From positions 1,074,501 to 1,138,500 of the forward strand of contig NZ_CP039934.1 in NCBI RefSeq assembly GCF_009792295.1: a stretch of 64,000 bases of DNA, given 5' to 3'. Position 1 is the first letter of the stretch; each line of letters starts with the position of its first letter. Origin of the DNA: Myroides fluvii. Lineage in GTDB: Bacteria > Bacteroidota > Bacteroidia > Flavobacteriales > Flavobacteriaceae. A model generated the notes under the pieces. That model searched no databases, was not told the origin of the DNA, and was given only the letters and a program-made list of their open reading frames with translations. This document shows positions 35,073-43,195 of this stretch, one piece after another. A program made the position numbers and the translations under genes.

Positions 35073-35939
35073 ATGAAAAAATCAATCAAGACCTTATTCT
35101 TTGCAAGTTTTAGCGTATTTCTGTTCAATTGTAGCTCAGATGATAGTGCAAGTGTCAAAGGACCAGGGCCAGGACCGGAGCCAATCGTTACCGAAAAAAC
35201 ACACTATTTAAGTGCTATCGAACAAAATTTTTATGATGAAGACGAGCAAGCAAATGAGAACTATTTGCTTCACGTCAATTACAAATTAGAATACGATGCT
35301 GATTTTAAATTAAGCAAAATTTTATACACCGATACAGGCTATACCAACAATGAGGTTGTGAGAGAACAATCCCTTGAAATGCATCATAAATTAGATGCTC
35401 AAGGAAGGTTAGAAACCTTTACCCTTAAAAATGGTTCTACTATTGTTGAAGAGTACACATACACCTATGCTAATGATTTATTGCGATCAACAAAATATGA
35501 TTTAGTAGCTCAAGGTGGTGAGTTCACGGCTAACTTTCATCATAACGAAAACAAACAGATGATTACCAATAACGCATTGGGCGCTAATTTACTCGTTGAT
35601 TATACGTATAACGAAAAGAATCAAATCGATCGATTTAAGGTTAATGGTCAAAATATTAAATTGAGTTATGATGATAAAGTATCTCCTTTTTACAATCTTC
35701 CTTATGATTTGACTAGTTTGTTATTCAATTTCAACTACGTATTTCCTTATACTTACAAATTTCCCAATAACGTAACTTCATTCACTGCAGCAAATGAAGT
35801 CGCAGATGTTGATTACACCTATAATGAAGCTAATTTGCCTACAAAAGCGATCTATTACGAAGGAAAAAGAGAGGACAACATAGTGGCCTTTGACATCACC
35901 TATACTTACACAGTAAAAGAAACAGAAGTTAAACAATAA
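35073..35939 (+). CDS. Lipoprotein of unknown function with repeated beta-strand pattern
   Basis: 288 aa. A signal peptide ends at FNCSSDD, a Bacteroidota surface-lipoprotein pattern, followed by a Gly-Pro linker (KGPGPGPEP). The mature protein is almost all short strands with recurring Y-T-Y or Y-xx-N motifs (VEEYTYTYANDLL, LLVDYTYNEKNQI, VDYTYNEANLP) reminiscent of YD/RHS-type repeats. No named family recognised. Monocistronic, closed by a terminator; no clear promoter. Confidence 0.65.
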   Translation: MKKSIKTLFFASFSVFLFNCSSDDSASVKGPGPGPEPIVTEKTHYLSAIEQNFYDEDEQANENYLLHVNYKLEYDADFKLSKILYTDTGYTNNEVVREQSLEMHHKLDAQGRLETFTLKNGSTIVEEYTYTYANDLLRSTKYDLVAQGGEFTANFHHNENKQMITNNALGANLLVDYTYNEKNQIDRFKVNGQNIKLSYDDKVSPFYNLPYDLTSLLFNFNYVFPYTYKFPNNVTSFTAANEVADVDYTYNEANLPTKAIYYEGKREDNIVAFDITYTYTVKETEVKQ

Positions 35940-35948
35940 GATACACCA

Positions 35949-35980
35949 AAAACCGATTAGCAAACTAATCGGTTTTTTTA
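35949..35980 (+). terminator. Terminator after the beta-repeat lipoprotein
   Basis: AAAACCGATTAG (35949-35960) pairs perfectly with CTAATCGGTTTT (35965-35976) around CAAA, followed by T. Confidence 0.85.
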
Positions 35981-36080
35981 TGTTCTACTCTATGGTATCA
36001 AGCACATCCGAGTAGTTTATGCTTATCTAAAGGCCCTTGGATAATGTCCTTAATTAGGATCTAAGCATTTCTCTTCTTTC

Positions 36081-36890
36081 TTACCTATGGATTTGACGAT
36101 ATTTCATCGGACTATGCCCCACATACGTCTTAAAATAACGACAAAACGTAGTAGCATCAGCAAAATGCAACTGTTCTGCAATTTGATAAATAGGGAAATC
36201 CGTAGCAGTCAAATAGGTTTTTGCCTTGATAAGAACCAATTCCCTAATCACTTTTGATATGGATTTTCCCGTACGTTGGCGAATTAAGGTCGTCAAATAT
36301 TTAGGACTTAATTTCAGTTGATCCGCGTAGAAATTAACTGATTTTTCTACGAGATAATATTGATGTAGCAAATTGTAAAATTGAAATACCGCAACATCTT
36401 TACGCGAACTTGGCTGCATCGCTCCTTCCTCTTGTTGATATACGCGATTGATATGCGCAATAAAGGAATACAACAGATAACGCAAAGCATCTACTTGAAA
36501 AATAGAGTCCGTTGACTCTTGTTGCTGAAAAAGAGCAATATATTGTTCAAAAAGAGATCGGTCTTCTTGTTCTAAAACGACTAACGGTTGTTCCACCAAT
36601 ACACTTAAAAAGTTGTAATTGGTCGGTAAAATCATCTCATCAATCGCGCGAAAGCTAAACACAAGGTGCACACACTGAAAATCAACGCTCGGTTGTTGAT
36701 TCAACACCAAACTTTGAGGCAGCAAAGTCAACAACGTCCCTGGAGATACAAAATAGTTCGTTGTATTAATGGCCACCTTTGTTGTTCCTGAGATACAATA
36801 AGACAAGATAATTTGTCCCTGCTGTTGAATGGCTGTTGGATCCCACAAACTAAAGAGTTCGTTCGATCGCAGCACTTGAATATGCTTCAC
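36081..36890 (-). CDS. AraC-family transcriptional regulator
   Basis: 269 aa. The N-terminal ~150 residues are a cupin-like sensing domain (IILSYCISGTTKVAI, VSPGTLLTLLPQSL), and the C-terminal ~100 carry the two helix-turn-helix units: KSVNFYADQLKLSPKYLTTLI and IAEQLHFADATTFCRYFKTYVGHSPMKYR. It stands divergent from the GNAT gene at 37000; control of that gene is possible but is only position-based. Confidence 0.9.
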   Translation of the reverse strand: MKHIQVLRSNELFSLWDPTAIQQQGQIILSYCISGTTKVAINTTNYFVSPGTLLTLLPQSLVLNQQPSVDFQCVHLVFSFRAIDEMILPTNYNFLSVLVEQPLVVLEQEDRSLFEQYIALFQQQESTDSIFQVDALRYLLYSFIAHINRVYQQEEGAMQPSSRKDVAVFQFYNLLHQYYLVEKSVNFYADQLKLSPKYLTTLIRQRTGKSISKVIRELVLIKAKTYLTATDFPIYQIAEQLHFADATTFCRYFKTYVGHSPMKYRQIHR

Positions 36891-36910
36891 TTTATTTTAA
36901 TATTAATTCA

Positions 36911-36918
36911 CAAATATA
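36911..36918 (-). promoter_or_regulatory. -7 promoter element of the AraC-family gene
   Basis: TATATTTG on the minus strand fits TAnnTTTG, 20 bases before the start codon at 36890. Confidence 0.45.
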
Positions 36919-36999
36919 ACCTTTTGCACATTATTACCTTTAAATCATCGATACTTATTTAGACTGAAATAGAGTACTTTGCACCATATAATAGTATTT

Positions 37000-37911
37000 A
37001 TGCAGACAAAACAAATCACAATAAACAACAAAACATACACCTTGCACATTGCGTATCAAAACCAAGAGCAGTTGCGAAAAGCATTCAATACAATGACTTT
37101 TGATTTTTGGGAATTTACTTTTGAATCCTACTATCAATCGGGATATTGGAATGATACATGTGTTATTTTTTCTCTATTCGAAGGTGAAACGATTGTTGCT
37201 CATACCACCTTGAGTTTATTTACCACCAAGACCCCAAATAAAGAATTGTATCTTGGGCAATTGGGAACAGTAATGACCCAACCTACCCATACCCAACAAG
37301 GGCTATCACGCTTTTTAATGGAGTACATTTTTGACGCTTATCGCGGTCAATTGGATGGTTATTTCTTATTTGCCAATAATACGGTTTTGGATTTTTACCC
37401 CAAATTTGGTTTTAGTAAAGTACCCGAATTTCAAGCAACGAAAATGCTCGAGAAACAACCCAGTGATTATCAAGTCCAGCGACTAGACCTCAACGCGAAT
37501 CAGGATCTACAGCTCTTTCAACACTATATAACCAAGGGAAAAACAGCTTGTCGTTTTGATACCCAAAATTATGGATTAGCTCATTTTTACTGTTATGCGA
37601 ATCCGGCATTTGGATTTTCAGATTCGATTTACGTCATTCCCGAATTGAAAACTTTACTCATCGCCCAGCAAGAAGAAGGCAATTTATTGATTTTTCAGGC
37701 TTATTACCTCGATCAAAATCAACTAGATAAAGCCTTCCATGCATTAGCTACTGAAAACACAACTCGTATCACCTTAGGGTATACTCCTATATCGGGTGAT
37801 TATACATTCGTCCCTTACAAAGAAGAGGATTTAACTTTATTTGTTACCTCTACACTTGTTCCCTTTTTTACAGCGCAACAAACGATGATTTCCCTTTTAT
37901 CTCATACCTAA
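37000..37911 (+). CDS. GNAT N-acetyltransferase
   Basis: 303 aa from the ATG at 37000; a TTG 21 bases upstream is in frame but lies inside a -7-like TACTTTG, so it is likely not used. The N-terminal ~150 residues show the acetyltransferase core: LGQLGTVMTQPTHTQQGLSRFLMEYIF holds the acetyl-CoA loop, followed by YFLFANNTVLDFYPKFGFSKV. The C-terminal half is a second, weaker domain. Acceptor unknown. Confidence 0.85.
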   Translation: MQTKQITINNKTYTLHIAYQNQEQLRKAFNTMTFDFWEFTFESYYQSGYWNDTCVIFSLFEGETIVAHTTLSLFTTKTPNKELYLGQLGTVMTQPTHTQQGLSRFLMEYIFDAYRGQLDGYFLFANNTVLDFYPKFGFSKVPEFQATKMLEKQPSDYQVQRLDLNANQDLQLFQHYITKGKTACRFDTQNYGLAHFYCYANPAFGFSDSIYVIPELKTLLIAQQEEGNLLIFQAYYLDQNQLDKAFHALATENTTRITLGYTPISGDYTFVPYKEEDLTLFVTSTLVPFFTAQQTMISLLSHT

Positions 37912-37937
37912 AAAGGAGAGCTTTACGCTCTCCTTTG
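37912..37937. terminator. Terminator between the GNAT and PRISE reductase genes
   Basis: AAAGGAGAGC (37912-37921) pairs with GCTCTCCTTT (37927-37936) around a 5-base loop. It sits between convergent genes. Confidence 0.7.
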
Positions 37938-37942
37938 CTTAT

Positions 37943-39013
37943 TTATGGAATACTTTTTTCTTCTCTTAACTGTTGAAACAATGCATAAAAAGAATCGCGT
38001 GTGCATTGATATGCGTTAAATCCTAGCCTTCTACTTTTTGACATATCAGTTACCACTTCAAGGGGACGGCTTAAATCTAAATCCGTATGCCAAGGAGACG
38101 TGATTTGATGCAGTGTTTTTATTTTTAATCCGCTGTCAAGTGACAATTGCTCCCAACTCGCTTCTTTTCCCTCTAGTTGTTTTTCCAAGGGTTGTATTTC
38201 CCCCTGAAAGCCTTGCGCTTCTACGCCAAACCAATGAGCTAATTCAAACCACAAGTGATTCCAACGAAAAACGTCTCCATTAACAACATTAAAGGCTTGG
38301 TTGGCTGCTTGTTTTTCTTGTGCTGCCCAGACCAATTGCTTGGCTAATATCTTGGCATCAGTCACATCCGATAATCCCTTCCATTGCGCTTCAGATCCAG
38401 GCCAAATCATGGGTTTACCTTCTGCTTTACACAGACTTGCGTATACAGCCAAGGTGGTGCCAATATTCATTAGATTCGTTCCCTTGGCCTGGCCAACAAT
38501 CGTGTGTGGTCGGTGAATACTCCACGTAAAACCATCGCGAGCAGCGGCAGCATACACCTCATCTTCTTGTGCGTAATAAAAGTTGGGAAGATCCAAACGC
38601 GGATGCTCTTCCTTTACGGGAGTTAGTGGCAGTGTTCCACTTTTTGCATAAGCGTCAAAAGGACCTAAATAATGCTTCAATCCAGTGACCAATGCTACGT
38701 GTTTTACGCTTTTTTTAGGCGATAAAATAGCTAATACATCGCGTACAAAACCGCGATTCAACTGAATATTCTCTTCTTCTGAATTCCCGCGCATCCAAGA
38801 AGTAAAAAATACATGGGTTGGTGTCAAATCAGCTAATGCAAGTTGCAATTGAGAAAAATCGGAAAGATTGGCTTCCACTGGAATTACACCTGCTATACCC
38901 ACATGAGGATTACGCGCTAATCCATGCGTTTCCCATCCTTGATTTACTAATTCTTCAGCTAAATTGCTTCCCACAATTCCACTGACTCCAATTATTAGTG
39001 CTTTATCATTCAT
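37943..39013 (-). CDS. PRISE-type short-chain reductase (progesterone 5-beta-reductase/iridoid synthase family)
   Basis: 356 aa. The Rossmann motif GVSGIVG starts at residue 9. The family's own catalytic pair is visible: the Lys of TGLKHYLGPFD (K113) and the Tyr of NFYYAQEDEV (Y147), which replace the usual YxxxK of SDR enzymes. Members reduce activated C=C bonds of enones with NADPH. The native bacterial substrate is unknown. It lies 82 bp downstream of a Crp/Fnr regulator on the same strand, which may control it or share its transcript. Confidence 0.85.
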   Translation of the reverse strand: MNDKALIIGVSGIVGSNLAEELVNQGWETHGLARNPHVGIAGVIPVEANLSDFSQLQLALADLTPTHVFFTSWMRGNSEEENIQLNRGFVRDVLAILSPKKSVKHVALVTGLKHYLGPFDAYAKSGTLPLTPVKEEHPRLDLPNFYYAQEDEVYAAAARDGFTWSIHRPHTIVGQAKGTNLMNIGTTLAVYASLCKAEGKPMIWPGSEAQWKGLSDVTDAKILAKQLVWAAQEKQAANQAFNVVNGDVFRWNHLWFELAHWFGVEAQGFQGEIQPLEKQLEGKEASWEQLSLDSGLKIKTLHQITSPWHTDLDLSRPLEVVTDMSKSRRLGFNAYQCTRDSFYALFQQLREEKSIP

Positions 39014-39095
39014 CTGTTCGTATTTATAGGAACAAAGTTAGTGGGCCTCCTTTTGTTGTCCTTTGACCTATAATAAGAACGAACCTTGATCTACA

Positions 39096-39680
39096 TCAAG
39101 GAGATTGTCTTTTTTTATGCTTAATACGACTAAATGTCTCTGGGGTTAATCCTAAAAAAGACGCGAGCAAACTCTGAGGAATTCGCTGTGCCCATTCGGG
39201 ATAATTTTCCATCAAATGCAAGTATTTCTCCTCAGCAGAATAAGTTTGAGTATAGACGAGTCGTTGATCTTTGGTAGCCAAACTCTTTTCGTAAACCAAA
39301 CGAAAATAGCGCTCCATTATAGGAACTTCATCCAACATTTGGTCATACTGTTCCCTTGACAAAAGCAAAAGTTCACAATCCTCCATTGCCTCAATAGCCA
39401 TAGTAGCTGGCGTTTGAAACAAAAAGCTCTGAAAATCAGCAATCCACCATCCTTCCCAACCGAAAAGATTAATGTTTTCATTGCCTTTTTCATCCAAGAC
39501 ATACGACTTCAATAGCCCTTGACTCACAAAGGCAAAATCCCTACAAACTTCTTCTTCTTGCAACAAGAATTGGCGTTTTCGCAACTTTTTAAAACGAAAA
39601 AAAGACGATATCTGCACTTTTTCTGCTGGAGTCAGTTGAACTTTCTGTTCTATGTGTTTGAAAAGATTGTCGTATAACAT
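39096..39680 (-). CDS. Crp/Fnr-family transcriptional regulator
   Basis: 194 aa from the ATG at 39680 (MLYDNLFKHIEQK); the frame is open further upstream, but this N-terminus is the family type. The cyclic-nucleotide-type beta-barrel spans about 25-115 (FLLQEEEVCRDFAFVSQGLLKSYVLDEKGNE, and GWWIADFQSFLF), followed by the dimer helix and a short helix-turn-helix, IPQSLLASFLGLTPETFSRIK. No Fnr-type cysteine cluster. Directly upstream of the PRISE reductase. Confidence 0.85.
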   Translation of the reverse strand: MLYDNLFKHIEQKVQLTPAEKVQISSFFRFKKLRKRQFLLQEEEVCRDFAFVSQGLLKSYVLDEKGNENINLFGWEGWWIADFQSFLFQTPATMAIEAMEDCELLLLSREQYDQMLDEVPIMERYFRLVYEKSLATKDQRLVYTQTYSAEEKYLHLMENYPEWAQRIPQSLLASFLGLTPETFSRIKHKKRQSP

Positions 39681-39791
39681 AAGCTTAACTTTATCACTCA
39701 AAGATACAAATCCTTTGGCCGAAATGCGATCTTTTTCGACCTTCCCTTGCAATTCATAAAGCGCTTTTTTCCATTCCTACTTGTTTTCACC

Positions 39792-39799
39792 TACCTTTG
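39792..39799 (+). promoter_or_regulatory. -7 promoter element of the Lrp-family gene
   Basis: TACCTTTG fits TAnnTTTG and rules out the upstream in-frame TTG (39797) as a start, leaving the ATG at 39824. Confidence 0.5.
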
Positions 39800-39823
39800 T
39801 ATGACACACTTAAAAACAAAAAA

Positions 39824-40294
39824 ATGCATAACTTAGACGACATAGATTTAAAGCTACTCAACTTATTATCAGAAAATTCCAATGTAACTACAAAAGAATT
39901 AGCTCAACAGGTTAATCTATCATCTACTCCTGTTTTTGAACGTGTAAAGCGCTTGGAACAAGAAGGTTTTATCAAAAAATACATCGCTTTAATCGATGCC
40001 GAGAAGTTAAACCGAGGTTTTGTCGTATTCTGTAATGTAAAACTCAAACAACATGAACGCATCATCAACAATAAGTTTATTGAAGATATATTAAAGATTG
40101 AAGAAGTGGTTGAGTGTTATAATATTTCGGGTGAATATGACTTTTTATTAAAGGTTTACGCCAATGATATGCGTCATTATCAAGACTTTGTTTTCAACAA
40201 ATTGGCGATGGTGGACAGCATTGGGAGTACACATAGTTCTTTTGTCATGCGCGAGATAAAAAACGAGCACAATATCAAAATTAATCTACTATAA
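39824..40294 (+). CDS. Lrp/AsnC-family transcriptional regulator
   Basis: 156 aa. The N-terminal helix-turn-helix (LDDIDLKLLNLLSENSNVTTKELAQQVNLSSTPVFERVKRLE) and the C-terminal RAM/AsnC ligand domain (EEVVECYNISGEYDFLLKVYANDM) are both complete. Such regulators sense amino acids. Divergent from the Crp/Fnr gene; the lipoprotein gene downstream begins after 8 bp and is probably co-transcribed. Confidence 0.93.
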   Translation: MHNLDDIDLKLLNLLSENSNVTTKELAQQVNLSSTPVFERVKRLEQEGFIKKYIALIDAEKLNRGFVVFCNVKLKQHERIINNKFIEDILKIEEVVECYNISGEYDFLLKVYANDMRHYQDFVFNKLAMVDSIGSTHSSFVMREIKNEHNIKINLL

Positions 40295-40302
40295 CATTCA
40301 AA

Positions 40303-40845
40303 ATGAAAAAAGCACTCTTATTGGCGAGTCTACTTTATTTTAGTAGCTGTTCGAAACCCACTTCTTTTGAGAATCACCTCATTCGAATTGACGATTTAAA
40401 AGGATTTCAACTAGATTCTATGGATACTGGAGGTTCATTTGTACAACTAAATGGCAAACAAGTAGACGAAAAAGAAGGAGTCAATTACTTGATTTTCAAA
40501 AAGGAGTCTCTACAAAGAAACAACTACTTGCGCATTCATCCACTACAGCTAAACGGAATACCAATGGAGCAGTATTTACACGCACATCTTGAACAACTTC
40601 GAGACCTAATCCCTCCCTTTACCATTCAACAAGAAATAAGAGATACTATTATACAAAACAAGACTGGAGTATTTTATTCTATCTTGATTTCACAAACAGA
40701 AACACCTATCGAAACGAGTTACTTCCTTCTAAAAAGCGATTCGGGTTTATCCTATGAAATCACATCTAACCTTGTTAAAAACGACGTTTACGACCAAACG
40801 AAAAAGGCACATAACAAAATACTATCTACCTTGCTCTTAAAATAA
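40303..40845 (+). CDS. Lipoprotein of unknown function
   Basis: 180 aa. A short lipoprotein signal peptide, MKKALLLASLLYF, ends in the lipobox SSCS. The mature part is alpha/beta with LIRIDDLKGFQLDSMDTGGS and a closing helix KKAHNKILSTLL. Its length and general pattern recall the lipoprotein at 19868, though I do not see clear identity. No family recognised. It follows the Lrp gene by 8 bp. Confidence 0.65.
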   Translation: MKKALLLASLLYFSSCSKPTSFENHLIRIDDLKGFQLDSMDTGGSFVQLNGKQVDEKEGVNYLIFKKESLQRNNYLRIHPLQLNGIPMEQYLHAHLEQLRDLIPPFTIQQEIRDTIIQNKTGVFYSILISQTETPIETSYFLLKSDSGLSYEITSNLVKNDVYDQTKKAHNKILSTLLLK

Positions 40846-40895
40846 AAAAAGCAACGCATTTTACAAGTTTCCTTAGTTTTCAGCACATTAATCCT

Positions 40896-40903
40896 TAGTT
40901 TTG
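40896..40903 (+). promoter_or_regulatory. -7 promoter element of the DUF3298 lipoprotein gene
   Basis: TAGTTTTG fits TAnnTTTG, 16 bases before the ATG at 40920. Confidence 0.45.
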
Positions 40904-40919
40904 TAAGAAAAGAAAGTCT

Positions 40920-41675
40920 ATGAAAAAAGTTATCTATTTCTCGTTATTACTCACCTTTATGGTTGGTTGCAATACCAAGAACAACTCTTCAGAGGCCTTG
41001 CAATTTGAGCAAAGAGAATTTGTACAATCTTCAGACAACTGCATCGACGAGGAATGTACAACCATCAAACTGAGTCTTCCGGTAATAACCAATGAAGATC
41101 ACGAAATTGCAGCAAAAATCAACCAACATCTTGTAGCAACCATCGATAGTATCGTCGCAGTAGATGATGTAACAGCGAGTAGCACAACATTAGAGGAGCT
41201 TAGTAAAAACTACATTGCCAACTACAAGGAATTTGTTGCTAAATTTCCCGACGAAACCCTCCCTTGGAAGGCAGAAGTAGAAGGAGATATTACCTTTTAC
41301 AATGCAGATTTACTTTCTATCGCGCTTGAATACTATACTTTTGCGGGTGGAGCTTATGGATTTAAAAGTGAAGTCGCTCTAAACTTCAATCCAAAAACGG
41401 GAGATTTATACAAAGTAGAAGATTTAATTAGCAATTGGGAAGAATTGCAAAAACTCATGGCCTTGCAATTGAAAGATAAAATGGATATTTGGACGAAAAA
41501 CAACCAGTTGAAATATCCAGAAAGTATTTTCTTTTATGAAGATAGCATAGGATTTATTTACAATGCAGTAGATGAGGATGCCCGCTACAATGGTCCAACA
41601 AAAATTGACTTCCCCAAAGCACGTGTTCTTCCTTTTTTAAAAATAAACGTGGAACCTGCAACGGCAGAAAAATAA
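40920..41675 (+). CDS. DUF4163/DUF3298 (RsiV-like) lipoprotein
   Basis: 251 aa. The lipobox MVGC (C17) follows a signal peptide. The first half matches DUF4163, and the second contains the hallmark TFAGGAYGFKSEVALNFNPKTGDLYKVEDLI of DUF3298. The related RsiV domain in other bacteria binds lysozyme; whether this one does is not known. Own promoter; 26 bp before the flippase gene. Confidence 0.82.
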   Translation: MKKVIYFSLLLTFMVGCNTKNNSSEALQFEQREFVQSSDNCIDEECTTIKLSLPVITNEDHEIAAKINQHLVATIDSIVAVDDVTASSTTLEELSKNYIANYKEFVAKFPDETLPWKAEVEGDITFYNADLLSIALEYYTFAGGAYGFKSEVALNFNPKTGDLYKVEDLISNWEELQKLMALQLKDKMDIWTKNNQLKYPESIFFYEDSIGFIYNAVDEDARYNGPTKIDFPKARVLPFLKINVEPATAEK

Positions 41676-41701
41676 ACTATTGACCCTTAACGCTCGACAC
41701 A

Positions 41702-43159
41702 GTGAGTATTTATAAAAAAATTTTTCAACAAACAGCCATCTATGGTTTAGCCGCTGTTTTTCCTAAAGTAATTGGTTTCTTTTTAGTTCCGTTTCACACG
41801 GACTTAATGAAAAATGACGCCTATGGGGAATATAGTGTGATCTTTTCCATCATGATGTTGCTGAATGTGATCCTATCCTTCGGAATGGAAACGGCTTTCT
41901 TTCGATTTTATAATGCTCGGGATAATAAGCAAGAGGTAATCAACAACAGCATGCTTTTTTTAACTGGAACCACGCTTGTTTTTGGGGTTCTCGGTTTTGC
42001 TTTTGTTGATTTCTGGTCCAACCTACTTCACATTCCAACCAATATCCTCTACTATGTATTGTGGATCTTGATTCTGGATGCTTTGGTGATTGTTCCCTTT
42101 GCGAAACTAAGAGCTGACCAACGCCCATTGTATTACAGTGCAATTCGTATTGGAAATGTTTGTATCTATTCGGTATTAAATGTATTATTCTTGTATTTCT
42201 TGCCTTTATTGGCAACGAATAATCCTACTTCTGTTTTTGCCTCGATTTATGTAGAAAACTTTCAGGTAGAGTATATTTTCATTGCCAACTTGGTAGCTAG
42301 TGCGGCAACCTTTTTCGTATTCACTAAGAATTATTGGCAACTGAATTTCAACATCAACAAGGAGTTATTGCAACAGATGTTGCGTTATAGTTTCCCGGTG
42401 ATGGTGGCGGGATTGGCTTTTGCCATCAACGAAAGCTTTGACAAAATTTTACTACAGCGTTTATTACCCGCAGATATAGCTTCTGCTGAAGTTGGAAAAT
42501 ATGCGGCTTGTTATAAACTAGGCCTTTTTATGGTGTTATTTAGACAGGCTTATACTTTGGGGATTGAACCCTTTTTCTTTAATTATGCCAAAAATGACGA
42601 TGCTCCTACCAAATATGCAACCGTAACCAAATACTTCATCTTAATGGGAAGTTTGATTATGTTGGGGGTAGTGGTATTTGCTGATATTTTAAAGGTATTA
42701 TTCATTCGAAATGAAAGTTATTGGGATGCGATGACTGTAGTTCCCCTCATCATTTTGGCGAATTTATGCATGGGTATCTACACCAACCTATCCGTTTGGT
42801 ATAAGTTGCGCGATAAAACGAGTATGGGGGCGTATATCTCTATTTTTGGAGCTGTATTAACCCTAATCTTCAACTATGCGTTAATTCCTATTTGGGGATA
42901 TATGGGTTCTGCTATTGCCACCCTATTGGCTTATGGATCCATGATGCTCGTATCTTACGTACTGGGACAAAAATACTACCCGATACCGTATGACAAAAAA
43001 GCCATTGGTTTGTATATGGGATTATCCATTCTCTTATCCTATATCTATTTCTACCACTTTAGAGAAAACTATCTCGTTGGTTTTGCAGCCCTGCTTCTAT
43101 TCGCAGCAGTGGTATATAGTCAAGAAAAAAACACCTTGAAACGAATACTTAAAAAATAA
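41702..43159 (+). CDS. Polysaccharide/lipid-linked oligosaccharide flippase (MATE/MOP superfamily, Wzx-like)
   Basis: 485 aa, starting at GTG; the opening SIYKKIFQQTAIYGLAAVFPKVIGFFLVPF is typical of the family and no ATG fits better. About 12-14 transmembrane helices are spread over the whole length. Members flip lipid-linked sugar units across the inner membrane for O-antigen, capsule or exopolysaccharide. No glycosyltransferase genes are adjacent, so the product is not defined. Terminator follows. Confidence 0.85.
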   Translation: MSIYKKIFQQTAIYGLAAVFPKVIGFFLVPFHTDLMKNDAYGEYSVIFSIMMLLNVILSFGMETAFFRFYNARDNKQEVINNSMLFLTGTTLVFGVLGFAFVDFWSNLLHIPTNILYYVLWILILDALVIVPFAKLRADQRPLYYSAIRIGNVCIYSVLNVLFLYFLPLLATNNPTSVFASIYVENFQVEYIFIANLVASAATFFVFTKNYWQLNFNINKELLQQMLRYSFPVMVAGLAFAINESFDKILLQRLLPADIASAEVGKYAACYKLGLFMVLFRQAYTLGIEPFFFNYAKNDDAPTKYATVTKYFILMGSLIMLGVVVFADILKVLFIRNESYWDAMTVVPLIILANLCMGIYTNLSVWYKLRDKTSMGAYISIFGAVLTLIFNYALIPIWGYMGSAIATLLAYGSMMLVSYVLGQKYYPIPYDKKAIGLYMGLSILLSYIYFYHFRENYLVGFAALLLFAAVVYSQEKNTLKRILKK

Positions 43160-43160
43160 G

Positions 43161-43188
43161 AAAAGCCACGCGATTGCGTGGCTTTTTG
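43161..43188. terminator. Terminator between the flippase and DUF4139 genes
   Basis: AAAAGCCACGC (43161-43171) pairs with GCGTGGCTTTT (43176-43186) around GATT, with A/T runs on both sides. It serves both convergent genes. Confidence 0.85.
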
Positions 43189-43195
43189 TTTCTAT

